Positions 44,369 through 53,198 of a stretch of 64,000 nucleotides of DNA are shown here, piece by piece. The notes beneath the pieces were generated by a model. The model was not told the DNA's origin and ran no database searches. It worked only from the letters and a program-made list of their open reading frames with translations. Source of the DNA: Acidimicrobiaceae bacterium (GTDB lineage: Bacteria > Actinomycetota > Acidimicrobiia > Acidimicrobiales > Ilumatobacteraceae). The DNA is taken from contig JADKGZ010000001.1 in NCBI GenBank assembly GCA_016722025.1, positions 124,001 through 188,000 of the forward strand. The letters are read 5' to 3'. Every line of letters begins with the position of its first letter. Within the stretch, counting starts at the first letter, position 1. The translations under genes were made by a program, and so were the position numbers.

Positions 44369-44896
44369 CTACAGGCGGGACTTCAGCTGGTCGATGCGGG
44401 TACGGACGCTGCCGTCGATGACGGTGTCGCCCACGGTGGCCACGATGCCGCCCAGTACGGACGGATCGACCACGACTTTCAGGTTCACCTGTTTGCCGGT
44501 GGCGTTGACCAGTGCAGCTGCGAGGCGCGTCTGCTGGTCGGCGGTGAGTGCCACCGCGGTACGGACTTCGGCGACTTCCTGGTGCTTGGCCGAGCTGGCA
44601 CGGGCCACCAGCAGATCGACGATTGCCGGCAGGTCACGAGTGCGACCCGACCCGACGACCATCGAGATCAGCTGGGTGGTGGTGCTGGTGGCCTTGCCGC
44701 CGAGGAGGTCTTCGATGATCGCCTGGCGCTTGGCCGGCGGGATCTGCTCGTCGGAGAGCGCGGTGCGCAGTGCATCGCTGCTCTCGAAGCTGCGGGCGAA
44801 GCGGAAGAGCTCGTCCTCCACCTCGTCGAGCGTGCCTTCGGCGCGGGCGATCTCGAACAGGCCACGTGCGTAGCCTTCGATGCGGTTGTCGCTCAT
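44369..44896 (-). CDS. atpH: ATP synthase delta subunit
   Basis: Stator subunit linking F1 to the b stalk. 175 residues from ATG 44896 (MSDNRIEGYARGLFEIARAE), with the conserved C-terminal VVDPSVLGGIVATVGDTVIDGSVRTRIDQLK. The open frame extends 22 codons upstream to a second, duplicated ATG at 44962 through a Pro-rich insert (MSDNPPPPPPRGGAGSGG). That insert is the translation of the odd poly-C/poly-G segment, and the stop of atpF overlaps the outer ATG. Delta is not fused to b here, unlike mycobacterial AtpH. Confidence 0.93.
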   Translation of the reverse strand: MSDNRIEGYARGLFEIARAEGTLDEVEDELFRFARSFESSDALRTALSDEQIPPAKRQAIIEDLLGGKATSTTTQLISMVVGSGRTRDLPAIVDLLVARASSAKHQEVAEVRTAVALTADQQTRLAAALVNATGKQVNLKVVVDPSVLGGIVATVGDTVIDGSVRTRIDQLKSRL

Positions 44897-44976
44897 GCGC
44901 TCGCTCCAACCTCCGGAGCCCGCCCCCCCCCGCGGGGGGGGGGGGGGGGGGTTGTCGCTCATGCGCTCGCTCCAAC
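44885..44976. repeat. 26-bp direct repeat flanking a poly-C/poly-G foldback
   Basis: A 26-base sequence at 44885-44910 recurs exactly at 44951-44976. Between the copies lies a 40-base segment consisting of ctccggagcccg, a C run of nine, gc, then a run of about 17 G. Period is 66 bases. Each copy spans the atpF-atpH start/stop overlap. The homopolymer pair can form a strong hairpin. It is either an assembly join artefact or a small insertion with target duplication; the read-through stays in frame. Confidence 0.85.
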
Positions 44977-45537
44977 TCGTGCAATGAAGTTCTCGATCAG
45001 TTCTTGCTGGGTGGCGTCGTCGAGCGACCCGGTGACCACGTGGTCGACGGCGGCCGCCGAGAGGCGGGCGATCTCCGCACGCAGCTCGTCGCCCACGCGA
45101 CCTTGGGCACTGGCGATGTCGGTGACGGCCTTGGCCTCCACATCGGCGACTTCGACGGCCAGGCGGGCCCGACCATCTTCCAGCACCGCTGCGGCTTGGG
45201 TCTCGGCGTCACTGAGCAGGCGAGCCCGCTCGGCGGCGATGTCGCCCTTGGCGGCACGGATGCCGGCGGCCTCGGTCGCTGCGGCCGACTTGTCGGCGGC
45301 GGCGGCATCGAGCTCTTTCTGGATCTTCTCGGTGCGAGCGGCGAAGCTCTTCTTGACGAGCGGGCCGCCGAACTTGAACAGCGCGTAGAAGATGATCAGC
45401 GAGGCGAGCCCGCCGTAGATGATCTCGGCAGTTTCGGGGAGCAACCAGTGGTGCGTGGTGACGTCGCCGTTCGAGTCGGTGACGATCTCCTCGCTCATCA
45501 GGCGGCCGGCGGTGGCGATGATGCCCAGAACGTTCAT
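44959..45537 (-). CDS. atpF: ATP synthase Fo b subunit
   Basis: 192 residues, first of two b-type stalk subunits by gene order toward delta. Short N-terminus, one TM helix (YGGLASLIIFYALFKF, about 42-58), then a long charged Ala-rich helix (TEKIQKELDAAAADKSAAATEAAGIRAAK..) that forms the peripheral stalk, ending ..QELIENFIARVGASA. ATG 45537 overlaps the stop of the b' gene (ATGA) and its own stop overlaps the outer atpH ATG. Confidence 0.92.
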   Translation of the reverse strand: MNVLGIIATAGRLMSEEIVTDSNGDVTTHHWLLPETAEIIYGGLASLIIFYALFKFGGPLVKKSFAARTEKIQKELDAAAADKSAAATEAAGIRAAKGDIAAERARLLSDAETQAAAVLEDGRARLAVEVADVEAKAVTDIASAQGRVGDELRAEIARLSAAAVDHVVTGSLDDATQQELIENFIARVGASA

Positions 45538-46025
45538 CGTGCCATCACCTCGCTGACGGCTCGATCGACGATGTCGGCGGCCGGGCGACGCCCGGTTGCC
45601 AGCTCGCCGGCGCGGCCGGCGACATCACTGACGGCCGCATGGATCTGATCGCGTGCTGCGGTGCGGACTGCATCGGCCTGTGCCACTGCCGCGGTGCGTC
45701 GCTCGGCGATGCCGGCGTTCACTTCGGCGAGCGTGGCCTGACGTTCCGCTTCCAGCGTCTGGCGAGCGGCATCGACCACCCGCGCAGCGTCGGCCTTGAT
45801 CCCGGCCAGCTGCGCTTCGTAGTCGGCCACCTCGGCGCGAGCCGACGACCGCTCGGCGTCGGCCGTCTCGTGCGAGGAACGGATGCCCTCGTAGCGGGCG
45901 TCCATGCCCTTCTTCACCTTCGGGAAGAGCACGAACCGCATCAGCAGCGCGAACACGACGAACGAGCCCGCGCCCCACGCGAGCTCTTTCATTTCGGGAA
46001 CGATGGGCCCCGGATCCTTGCTCAC
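45534..46025 (-). CDS. ATP synthase Fo second b-type subunit (b')
   Basis: 163 residues: short N-terminus, one TM helix (WGAGSFVVFALLMRFVLF), then a long Ala/Glu/Arg-rich helix (DARYEGIRSSHETADAERSSARAEVADYEAQL..). It differs from the b subunit in sequence, so the enzyme has a b/b' heterodimeric stalk. The open frame continues to TTG 46148, but the codons upstream of 46025 have balanced third positions, so the start is GTG 46025, preceded by AGAGG with a 5-base spacer. The 135 bases up to atpE then appear gene-free. Confidence 0.87.
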   Translation of the reverse strand: MSKDPGPIVPEMKELAWGAGSFVVFALLMRFVLFPKVKKGMDARYEGIRSSHETADAERSSARAEVADYEAQLAGIKADAARVVDAARQTLEAERQATLAEVNAGIAERRTAAVAQADAVRTAARDQIHAAVSDVAGRAGELATGRRPAADIVDRAVSEVMAR

Positions 46026-46160
46026 TGCGACCTCTGCTTCACCAGTACCGGCAGCAGAAACGAAGTGAACCGTGGACCCGTGCCAGTCAATGGCTTGGAG
46101 GTGTACGACGGCGGAATGCACGTCAGCTCCTTCGGATAGGACGGACAATTTCGAAACGGC

Positions 46161-46499
<339 letters not shown>

Positions 46500-47267
46500 T
46501 CAGTGTTCGGGATGTGCCGCCCCGCCGATGTAGACGGCGGTGAGGATGGTGAAGATGTATGCCTGCAGGAACGCCACCAGCACCTCGAAGGCGGTGAGGA
46601 AGACGAGCATGAAGAACGGCAGGATGGCCATCGGCTTGAGCAGGAACTGCTGCGTCTCGGCCGTGATCAGCGAGCTGGTGAGCAAGGCGAACGTGACCAG
46701 CAGGATGTGGCCGGCCAGCATGTTGGCGAAGAGTCGCACCGTCAGCGAGAACGGGCGCACGATGATGTTCGAGATGAACTCGATGACGCCCACCAGCGGC
46801 TTCAGCGCCACCGGCACACCTGGCGGCCAGATGGTGTTGGTGAGGTACTTGATGCCCTGGTGCTTCAAGCCGACGCCGTTGTAGATGACCCACACCAGCA
46901 ACGCCAGGAACATCGGGATGGCCATGCGGGCGGTGGCCGGCATCTGCAGGAACGGGATGATGCCCGGCACGTTGCACAGGTAGATGAAGATGAACAGGCT
47001 GAGCAGGAACGGCGTCCAGCCCAGGCCGTCCTTGCCCATCGTCTGCATGACGATGCCGTTCTCGATGAACTCCACCGAGGTCTCGGCCAGGTTGCGCACG
47101 CCCTTGGGCGCTTCCAGCGGGTTCTTGCGACCGGCGAGGATGAAGATCACGGAGCCGATCACTGCGGCCGCGACCGCGATGAGGGCGATCTTGTTGAACG
47201 TGGAGAAAAGATCCTTCCAGCGCAAGATCGAGTTGATCTCTGGGAAGGAGAAGGCTTCGGCGATCAC
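46500..47267 (-). CDS. atpB: ATP synthase Fo a subunit
   Basis: 255 residues, five to six TM helices, channel subunit. The essential Arg is in RPFSLTVRLFANMLAGHILL; the later helix AFEVLVAFLQAYIFTILTAVYIGGA carries the conserved Glu/Gln positions facing the c ring. N-terminal FPEINSILRWKDLF and the GKDGLGWTPFLLSLFIFIYLCNVPGIIPF block are typical. GTG start at 47267 with an AGGAA site 6 bases upstream. Confidence 0.95.
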   Translation of the reverse strand: MIAEAFSFPEINSILRWKDLFSTFNKIALIAVAAAVIGSVIFILAGRKNPLEAPKGVRNLAETSVEFIENGIVMQTMGKDGLGWTPFLLSLFIFIYLCNVPGIIPFLQMPATARMAIPMFLALLVWVIYNGVGLKHQGIKYLTNTIWPPGVPVALKPLVGVIEFISNIIVRPFSLTVRLFANMLAGHILLVTFALLTSSLITAETQQFLLKPMAILPFFMLVFLTAFEVLVAFLQAYIFTILTAVYIGGAAHPEH

Positions 47268-47336
47268 GACGTGTTCCTGTGGTTCGGTGGGGCAGGGGTT
47301 CGAATGAGGCAGTGCGAATGGATGAGTGGCAGGCGA

Positions 47337-47777
47337 TTACTGGCGAGCGGGCTTCAGGCCGGGATGAGCAAGTGACAGCGCAACGTACTTCATCTCCCAG
47401 ATCAGCAGACCGAGGTGCGTCACGATGATGGTCGTTCCGAGTGCCGGAAGTGAAATCCAACCGGTGTCCTTGACCAGAAACACCGCCAAGAAGATGAGCC
47501 CGAGGCGGATGAGGTAGCCGAACAGCACGGCACCCATCATGAGACCCAGGCTGATGCGAGCAGTGGTGGCAACCAGCGTGGCGGCAAGCGTGAAGTTGAC
47601 CAGCACGATGGCGATCGCATACGCACTGCTTTAGGCGCCGTTCATGCCCCAGACGAAACCGCACACCACGATCATCAGCGGCGCCACGATGAGCCCACGG
47701 CGAACCATGTCCCTGGTGACACCGACCTCGGGCGCCGGGCCGGTGAGGCGGGTGGTGGCAACGAGCGCGTCGCTCAT
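47337..47777 (-). CDS. AtpI-like membrane protein, interrupted by an in-frame stop
   Basis: A protein of about 146 residues with four TM segments between atpZ and atpB, where actinobacteria carry an atpI-type gene. N-part: VTRDMVRRGLIVAPLMIVVCGFVWGMNGA. C-part: SSAYAIAIVLVNFTLAATLVATTARISLGLMMGAVLFGYLIRLGLIFLAVFLVKDTG. Both are in one frame, separated by a single TAA at 47631-47633. In relatives the join is continuous, so this is a point error (TTA/TTG to TAA) or a real nonsense mutation. ATG 47777 overlaps the upstream stop. It may help c-ring assembly. Confidence 0.75.
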
Positions 47778-48100
47778 GCTGCCTGTCCGTCTGCTGTACG
47801 ACCGTCTGCTGTACGACCGTCGGTCTTGTAGCGGGGCTGGCTCTGCATGGCGGCGGCGCGTTCGGCTTCGTGCACCTTCATCGTGGCGGTGTACTCGAAG
47901 TACATCTTGATGAACTGGCCCACGACACTGAAGACGACGAGGCCGATCGTGAACGCCGGACGGGTGCCCAGCCAACGATCGAGGCCGTACCCGATGCCCA
48001 GGAACACCAGCACCACCAGCGCGAAGTCCATGCCGCGGCCCAGCGTCTGGCCGGACTGCTGGTGCTCAGCGATCGTGCGCTGGTCGGGAAGGACTTTCAA
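47774..48100 (-). CDS. AtpZ/AtpI-family subunit (Mg2+ transporter/assembly)
   Basis: 108 residues, first gene of the ATP synthase operon. Two TM helices (MDFALVVLVFLGIGYGLDRWLG and FTIGLVVFSVVGQFIKMYF) with the Gly/Asp hairpin typical of the AtpZ family, then a soluble tail with a duplicated peptide (DGRTADGRTADG). TTG start at 48100, supported by upstream GAGG and GC-rich third positions; a later ATG (GMDFAL) is possible. The stop overlaps the atpI-like start. Confidence 0.8.
   Translation of the reverse strand: MKVLPDQRTIAEHQQSGQTLGRGMDFALVVLVFLGIGYGLDRWLGTRPAFTIGLVVFSVVGQFIKMYFEYTATMKVHEAERAAAMQSQPRYKTDGRTADGRTADGQAA
47787..47816. repeat. Two 15-bp tandem repeats in the AtpZ-family gene tail
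   Basis: ccgtctgctgtacga occurs twice head to tail, followed by a partial third copy, near the 3' end of the gene. It duplicates the peptide RTADG. Simple replication slippage could change the tail length without shifting the frame. Confidence 0.7.
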
Positions 48101-48219
48101 CGGGTGGAGGTTCCTCGGGATGCGCGCCGGACACGACGTTGTGACCAAGCTTGTGAACGCGCACACAATCTAGTCCGCGAACAGCCCCCCGGCGCAAACC
48201 CGGCGCAGAAGTGTGGGCA
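48101..48219 (-). promoter_or_regulatory. Upstream region of the ATP synthase operon
   Basis: 119 bases between wecA and the first ATP synthase gene. On the minus strand TAGATT (48172-48167) could be a -10, with TTGCGC 19 bases before it as a weak -35. Two direct copies of TTGTGA (plus strand 48139-48144 and 48151-48156), 12 bases apart, lie between that -10 and the start and could bind a regulator. This is pattern reading only. Confidence 0.3.
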
Positions 48220-49335
48220 TCACGACCGGCGGCGGCGGATCTGCGGGTGCAGGATCGTGTACAGCACGAGCCCCAGCATCGCCGCACCGATGGGGATGTA
48301 GCTGACGCCGCTGCCGGAGAACACCGGGTACAGCACGAACGCGGAGAGCAACGCAGTCCACGCCCACAGGATGAGCACGCTGCGCCGCTGGCCGTGGCCC
48401 ATCTCCATCAGGCGGTGGTGCAGGTGCCCCTTGTCGGCCGACGCCACGCCCTGACGACGAGCGGCGCGGCGCACGATCGCGAACAGCGTGTCGAGGATGG
48501 GGACACCCAGGATGAACAGCGGGATCACCAACGGAGCCAGGAAGAAGTAGGTCTGTCCACCGACGCCCGGATTGGTGGGGTCGGCGCGGCCGCCCACGAC
48601 GCTGGTGCTCACCGCCAAGAGCAACCCCAGCAGCAGCGCACCACCGTCGCCCATGAAGATGCGCGCCGGGTTGAAGTTGTGCGGCAGGAAGCCGATGCAG
48701 ATGCCCACGGTGAGGATGGCGACGAGCGACCCGATGTTGGGCTGCGTGATCATGCCGGGGATGTCGCCGAGGCGTTGGCTGTACAGGAAGAACGCGCCGG
48801 CACCGATTGCCACGATGCCGGCGGCCAGCCCGTCGAGGCCGTCGATGAAGTTGATCGCGCTGGTCATCCCGAGCAGCCAGATGACCGTGATGAGCGGCAC
48901 CCAGTCGTCGCTGAGGATGTACACGTCCATGAACGGCACGCGGAAGTAGAACATCGTGACGCCGTACCAGACCAGCACCACACCCGCCACGATGGTGCCC
49001 ATCACCTTCGCCGGCGCGGAGATCTCGCGGACGTCGTCGATGAAGCCGACCACGAAGATGACCGTGGCCGCGAACAGCACGCCGCGCGGTTCGGTGAACT
49101 GCGCGAACAACGGATCGAACGTGTCCATCAACCGCGCTGCACCGAACGCCGCGACGAAGCCGATGAACATCGCGATGCCACCGACATCGGGGGTGGCAAC
49201 GGTGTGCACGCGACGCTCGTCGGGCTCCACCACCCACCCCATCCGGCGAGCGACGCGGCCGACGATGGGCGTGGTGACGAACGTGACGACCGCCGCGATG
49301 GCGCCGATCACCAGGTAGGCGCCGGTGCCCGGCAT
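48220..49335 (-). CDS. wecA: Polyprenyl-phosphate GlcNAc-1-phosphate transferase (WecA/TagO family)
   Basis: Starts synthesis of a cell-wall polysaccharide by adding sugar-1-phosphate to the lipid carrier; in mycobacteria the orthologue initiates arabinogalactan linker synthesis and lies beside the atp operon, as here. 371 residues, about 11 TM helices. MraY/WecA motifs: the Asp pair in VVGFIDDVREISAPAK, NFIDGLDGLAAGI and RIFMGDGGALLLGLLL, then the HHRLMEMG loop. ATG 49335 overlaps the stop of the preceding membrane gene (TGATG). Confidence 0.92.
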   Translation of the reverse strand: MPGTGAYLVIGAIAAVVTFVTTPIVGRVARRMGWVVEPDERRVHTVATPDVGGIAMFIGFVAAFGAARLMDTFDPLFAQFTEPRGVLFAATVIFVVGFIDDVREISAPAKVMGTIVAGVVLVWYGVTMFYFRVPFMDVYILSDDWVPLITVIWLLGMTSAINFIDGLDGLAAGIVAIGAGAFFLYSQRLGDIPGMITQPNIGSLVAILTVGICIGFLPHNFNPARIFMGDGGALLLGLLLAVSTSVVGGRADPTNPGVGGQTYFFLAPLVIPLFILGVPILDTLFAIVRRAARRQGVASADKGHLHHRLMEMGHGQRRSVLILWAWTALLSAFVLYPVFSGSGVSYIPIGAAMLGLVLYTILHPQIRRRRS

Positions 49336-49748
49336 CAGGTTCGCCGGCGTTGCGGGTCGTGCACGTCGAAGCCCTGCATCCCGAACCAGCCGGCGGCCAC
49401 CAGGGCCAGCACGGCATAGATGGGCGCCGACGGCGACTGCGTGAGTGCGTGGCCCACCACCTCCGCCATCCAATCGAAGTAGGGCACCAACGGGATGTGC
49501 TTGACATCGCCGTTGGCCTTGAACCAGCTCACCACGAGGTGCCGGTTCACGTAGTACATCGCCAGCAGCAGCGAGACCAGGGTGATGGCCAGCGAGACCA
49601 GCGCGGCCGCGCGCCCCGGCCGGCGCATGCCACGGTGCACACCGAACGCGACAGCGACACCGAACGCCGGCAGCAGGTACGTCTGCATGGACGTGGTGCC
49701 GATGACCACCAGGTACCACACCACGCCGGCGAGCAGGCCCGCCGCCAC
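49335..49748 (-). CDS. Small polytopic membrane protein upstream of wecA
   Basis: 137 residues with about four TM helices (GLLAGVVWYLVVIGTTSM, ..YLLPAFGVAVAFGVH, ..ALVSLAITLVSLLLAMYY, ..PIYAVLALVAAGWFG). A charged region between TM3 and TM4 reads NRHLVVSWFKANGDVKHIP. GTG 49748 is used; the open frame also extends upstream without an obvious start (possible indel near 49785, where NVADQP and NPAPLAAPRRW frames meet). Unknown function; tightly linked to wecA by TGATG. Confidence 0.65.
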   Translation of the reverse strand: MAAGLLAGVVWYLVVIGTTSMQTYLLPAFGVAVAFGVHRGMRRPGRAAALVSLAITLVSLLLAMYYVNRHLVVSWFKANGDVKHIPLVPYFDWMAEVVGHALTQSPSAPIYAVLALVAAGWFGMQGFDVHDPQRRRT

Positions 49749-49818
49749 CCAACGCCTCGGCGCAGCGAGGGGGGCGGGGTTGGTCAGCGACGTTGCTCAC
49801 GAGCGGCAACTGTAGCGA

Positions 49819-51065
49819 TCAGCTGTACGCAGGGAACTGCGCGCACAACGCCGCCACGTCGGCCTTCGCGGCGGCGACCGCAGCCGCGTCGGTGCGGTGC
49901 CGCAGGATGCGCGCGATCAGCTCGGCGATCTGCGCCATCTGCGGCTCTTTCATCCCCTGCGTGGTGACCGACGGCGTGCCGATGCGCACGCCACTGGTGA
50001 CGAACGGGCTGCGCGGGTCGTTGGGGATGGTGTTCTTGTTGAGCGTGACACCGCCCAGGTCGAGCACGGCCTGTGCTTCCTTGCCCGTGAGATCGGCGTC
50101 GAAGGGGCGCAGGTCGACCACCATCATGTGGATGTCGGTGCCACCGCTGACCAGGCGGAAGCCCTGGGCACGAGTGCCTCGGCGAGCGCGCTGGCGTTCT
50201 TCACGATCTGCGCCGCGTAGTCCTTGAACTCGGGCTGCAGGGCCTCGCGGAACGCCACCGCCTTGCCGGCGATCACGTGCTCGAGCGGCCCGCCCTGCCA
50301 ACCGGGGAACACGGCCTTGTCGATGGCCGTCGCGAGCGCTGCCGTGCTGAGGATGCAACCACCGCGCGGGCCGCGCAGCGTCTTGTGCGTGGTGAACGTG
50401 ACGATGTCGGCGTAGGGCACCGGGTTGGGGTGCTCGCCGCCGGCGATGAGGCCGGCGATGTGGGCCGCGTCGAACAGGAACAGCGCACCCACCTCGTCGG
50501 CGATCGCCTTGAACGCCGCCGGGTCGATGCGCCGCGGGTAGCTGGTGGTGCCGGCCACGATCAGCTTCGGCCGGTGCTGAAGTGCGAGGTCGCGCACCTG
50601 ATCCATGTCGATGCGTTCGTCGCCGGGGGTGACCTGGTAGGCGACGAAGTGGTACAGCTTGCCGCTGACGTTGACCGGCGAGCCGTGCGTGAGGTGACCC
50701 CCATGGTCGAGGCTGAGGCCCAGCACCGTGTCGCCCGGCTGCAGGATGGCCTGGTATGCGCACATGTTGGCGTTGGCGCCGCTGTGCGGCTGCACGTTGG
50801 CGTGGTCGGCGCCGAACAGCTGCTTCACGCGCTCGATGGCCAGGGCCTCGATCTCGTCGACGATCAGGTTGCCGCCGTAGTAGCGCTTGCCCGGATATCC
50901 CTCTGCGTACTTGTTGGTGAGGGCACTGCCCACGGCACGCATCACGGCCGGCGAGGTGAAGTTCTCGCTGGCGATCAGCTGCAGCCCGGTGCATTGCCGT
51001 TGCACCTCTGCATCGATGAGGTCGAAGACGACGGTGTCGGGCTTGGTATCGCTGGGGAAGGGCAT
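49819..51065 (-). CDS. glyA: Serine hydroxymethyltransferase (one frameshift)
   Basis: PLP enzyme interconverting serine and glycine and supplying one-carbon units. About 415 residues. Motifs: [40 protein letters not shown], and the PLP lysine in [13 protein letters not shown]. The frame breaks near 50175 (SALAEAL then [18 protein letters not shown]); the C-terminal part ends ..[12 protein letters not shown]. Start ATG 51065. Lies directly after rpiB in the same direction, 4 bases apart. Confidence 0.95.
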
Positions 51066-51069
51066 GTCG

Positions 51070-51588
51070 TCAGTGCTCCGGCTGGTCGTGTTCGTGGTCG
51101 TTGGCTGCTTCGTGGTCGTTGGCTGCTTCGTGGTCGCTGGCTGCTTCGTCGCGCTCGATCTGCATCAGCTGCTCGACCCGACGGGCGTGGCGGCCGCCTT
51201 CGAAGGCGGTGGCGAGGAAGACGGCGAGGATCTCCTCGGCAAGGCCGGTGCCCACGACGCGACCGCCGATGCTGAGCACGTTGGCGTCGTTGTGCTGGCG
51301 AGCCATGCGAGCGGTGTACAGGTCGTTGCACAGCGCAGCGCGCACGCCGTGCACCTTGTTGGCCGCCAGCTGTTCGCCCTGGCCGCTGCCGCCGATCACG
51401 ATGCCGAGGTCCGCATCGCCGTCGCGCACGGCTCGGCCGACGGCCGCGCAGATGGGCGGGTAGTCGCAGCTCTCGGTGCTGTGCGTGCCCAGGTCGTGCA
51501 CCACGTGGCCGTGCTGCTGCAGCACGCCGACGAAGTGTTGCTTGAGGTCGAACCCGGCATGATCCGAGCCAATCGCGATCCGTGACAT
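51070..51588 (-). CDS. rpiB: Ribose-5-phosphate isomerase B
   Basis: 172 residues. The RpiB core ([18 protein letters not shown].. [15 protein letters not shown].. [28 protein letters not shown]) is complete. The base position reads GSGQGE, with Glu where E. coli has Cys65, the mycobacterial type. The protein ends with an additional tail of about 22 residues rich in Asp, His, Glu and Ala ([19 protein letters not shown]) encoded by an 18-bp tandem repeat. The tail is not part of the usual enzyme. Probably cotranscribed with glyA. Confidence 0.94.
   Translation of the reverse strand: MSRIAIGSDHAGFDLKQHFVGVLQQHGHVVHDLGTHSTESCDYPPICAAVGRAVRDGDADLGIVIGGSGQGEQLAANKVHGVRAALCNDLYTARMARQHNDANVLSIGGRVVGTGLAEEILAVFLATAFEGGRHARRVEQLMQIERDEAASDHEAANDHEAANDHEHDQPEH
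51093..51146. repeat. Three 18-bp tandem repeats in the rpiB C-terminal tail
   Basis: cgtggtcgttggctgctt is repeated three times head to tail, the third copy with one mismatch. Each unit adds six residues on the minus strand (variants of DHEAAN), so copy number can vary in frame. Confidence 0.8.
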
Positions 51589-51690
51589 CGCTGCGAGTGT
51601 AGGTGGCGACCTCCTCCCCCACCCCACCAGGTCTGTGCGTCCGCGGGCACCGGTTCGCCGCGCGGGGCGGCCACTTCCTACCCTGGCACG

Positions 51691-53170
51691 ATGTCGCTCG
51701 ACCCTCGTACGCCCGTGCTCATCGGTGCCGGCCAGTTCATCCACCGTGCCACCGGCCTCGACGATGCCCTCGACCCCTCGGCCTTGATGTGCGAGGCAGT
51801 CCGCGCCGCGGCCACCGATGCCGGGCTGGCCGCGGTGCCCAACCCCGACTCCGTGCGAGTGGTCGGGCTGCTCAGCTGGAAGTACGGCGACCCGGCATGG
51901 GTGGTGGCGAACCAACTGGGCCTCACCCCACGCGAGACCGCGGCCACCACCATGGGCGGCAACAGCCCGCAGACGTTGGTGAACGGCACCGCGCTGGAGA
52001 TCCAGCGCGGCGAGCTGGATCTGGCCATCCTGTGCGGCGGCGAGGCGTGGCGCACGCGCATGCGTGCCCGTAAGGCCGGCGACGAGCTGCACTGGCCCAC
52101 TTCGCCCCCCGACCAGATGCCACGCCTGCTGGGCGAGGACCTGGCGATGAGCCACCCCGACGAGCGCGCCCGCCACATCGTGATGCCCGTGCAGGTGTAC
52201 CCGATGTTCGAGACAGCGGTGCGCGCTGCGGCCGGGCGCACGGTGCAGCAGCAACAGGTGCTCAGCAGCGAGCTCTACGCGCGGTTCAGCGAGGTTGCCG
52301 CCGCCAACCCCTACGCCTGGCTCCGCGACGCGAAGACGGCGGAGGAGATCCGCACGCCGTCGGCCACCAACCGCATGATCGGCTACCCGTACACGAAGTA
52401 CATGAACTCCAACAACGACGTCGACATGGGTGCCGCGCTGATCATGTGCAGCGCGGAGAAAGCGGCGACGCTGGGCGTGCCCCGCGAGCGTTGGGTGTTC
52501 CCGCACTCCGGCGCCGATTGCCACGAGCACACCTTCATCAGCAACCGCTGGAGCTTCGCCGAGACGCCGGCGATCGAGCTCGGCGGGCGCAGAGCACTCG
52601 AGCTGGCCGGAGTGGGCATCGACGACATCGAGATCGGTCGACCTGTACTCGTGCTTCCCGTCGGCAGTCCAACTGGGCGCGCAGAGCCTGGGTATCGACC
52701 TCGCTCGTCAGGTCACCCGCACCGGTGGCCTCGCCTTCGCCGGCGGCCCCTGGAACAACTACGTGATGCACGCCATCGCCACGGTCATGGCCGACCTGCG
52801 CGACCGCCCGGGAGCAAAGGGCCTGGTGTGGGCCAACGGCGGCTACGCCACGAAGCACTCGTTCGGCGTGTACTCCACCACTCCTCCGGTCGCGTTCCAG
52901 CACGCCCACCCGCAGGACGAGATCGACGCGATGCCTCGCCGCGAGCTGGCTGCACCGGCAGAGGCAGCGGGCAGCGCCACCATCGAGGCCTACACGGTGA
53001 TGTTCACCCGCGACGGCGCACCCGAGACCGCACTGGCAGCCTGCCTGCTGGCCGACGGACGCCGAGCATGGGGCACCTCCTCCGACACCGTGCTGGCAAC
53101 AGCCATGTGCGATGGCGAGTGGGTGGGTCGCACGGCGCACCTCGACCCCGAAGGTGTGCTCAGCACCTGA
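51691..53170 (+). CDS. Thiolase-superfamily protein, acetyl-CoA acetyltransferase-like (one frameshift)
   Basis: About 492 residues of the thiolase superfamily branch with an extra C-terminal domain (mycobacterial Rv1627c-like). N-terminal MSLDPRTPVLIGAGQFIHRAT, TTMGGNSPQTLVNGTALEIQ (position of the usual nucleophile Cys is Ser/Gly here), CGGEAWRTR, then LYSCFPSAVQLGAQSLGIDL with a Cys and GGPWNNYVMHA, and a C-terminal OB-like region (..AGSATIEAYTVMFTRDG). The frame breaks near 52640 between GIDDIEI and DLYSCFPS. It may process CoA-linked steroid or fatty acid intermediates; the missing nucleophile Cys weakens any claim to be an active thiolase. Confidence 0.82.
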
Positions 53171-53198
53171 GCCGCGCCAGCGCGCTCGCCCAGCGGCG

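Noticed and set aside
44925..44950. Regulatory hairpin or origin at the C/G run
   Set aside because: It lies inside an exact duplication with a homopolymer, more likely an assembly join or microinsertion than a designed signal.
46026..46148. N-terminal part of the b' subunit gene to TTG 46148
   Set aside because: Codons there lack GC-rich third positions; GTG 46025 has a ribosome site.
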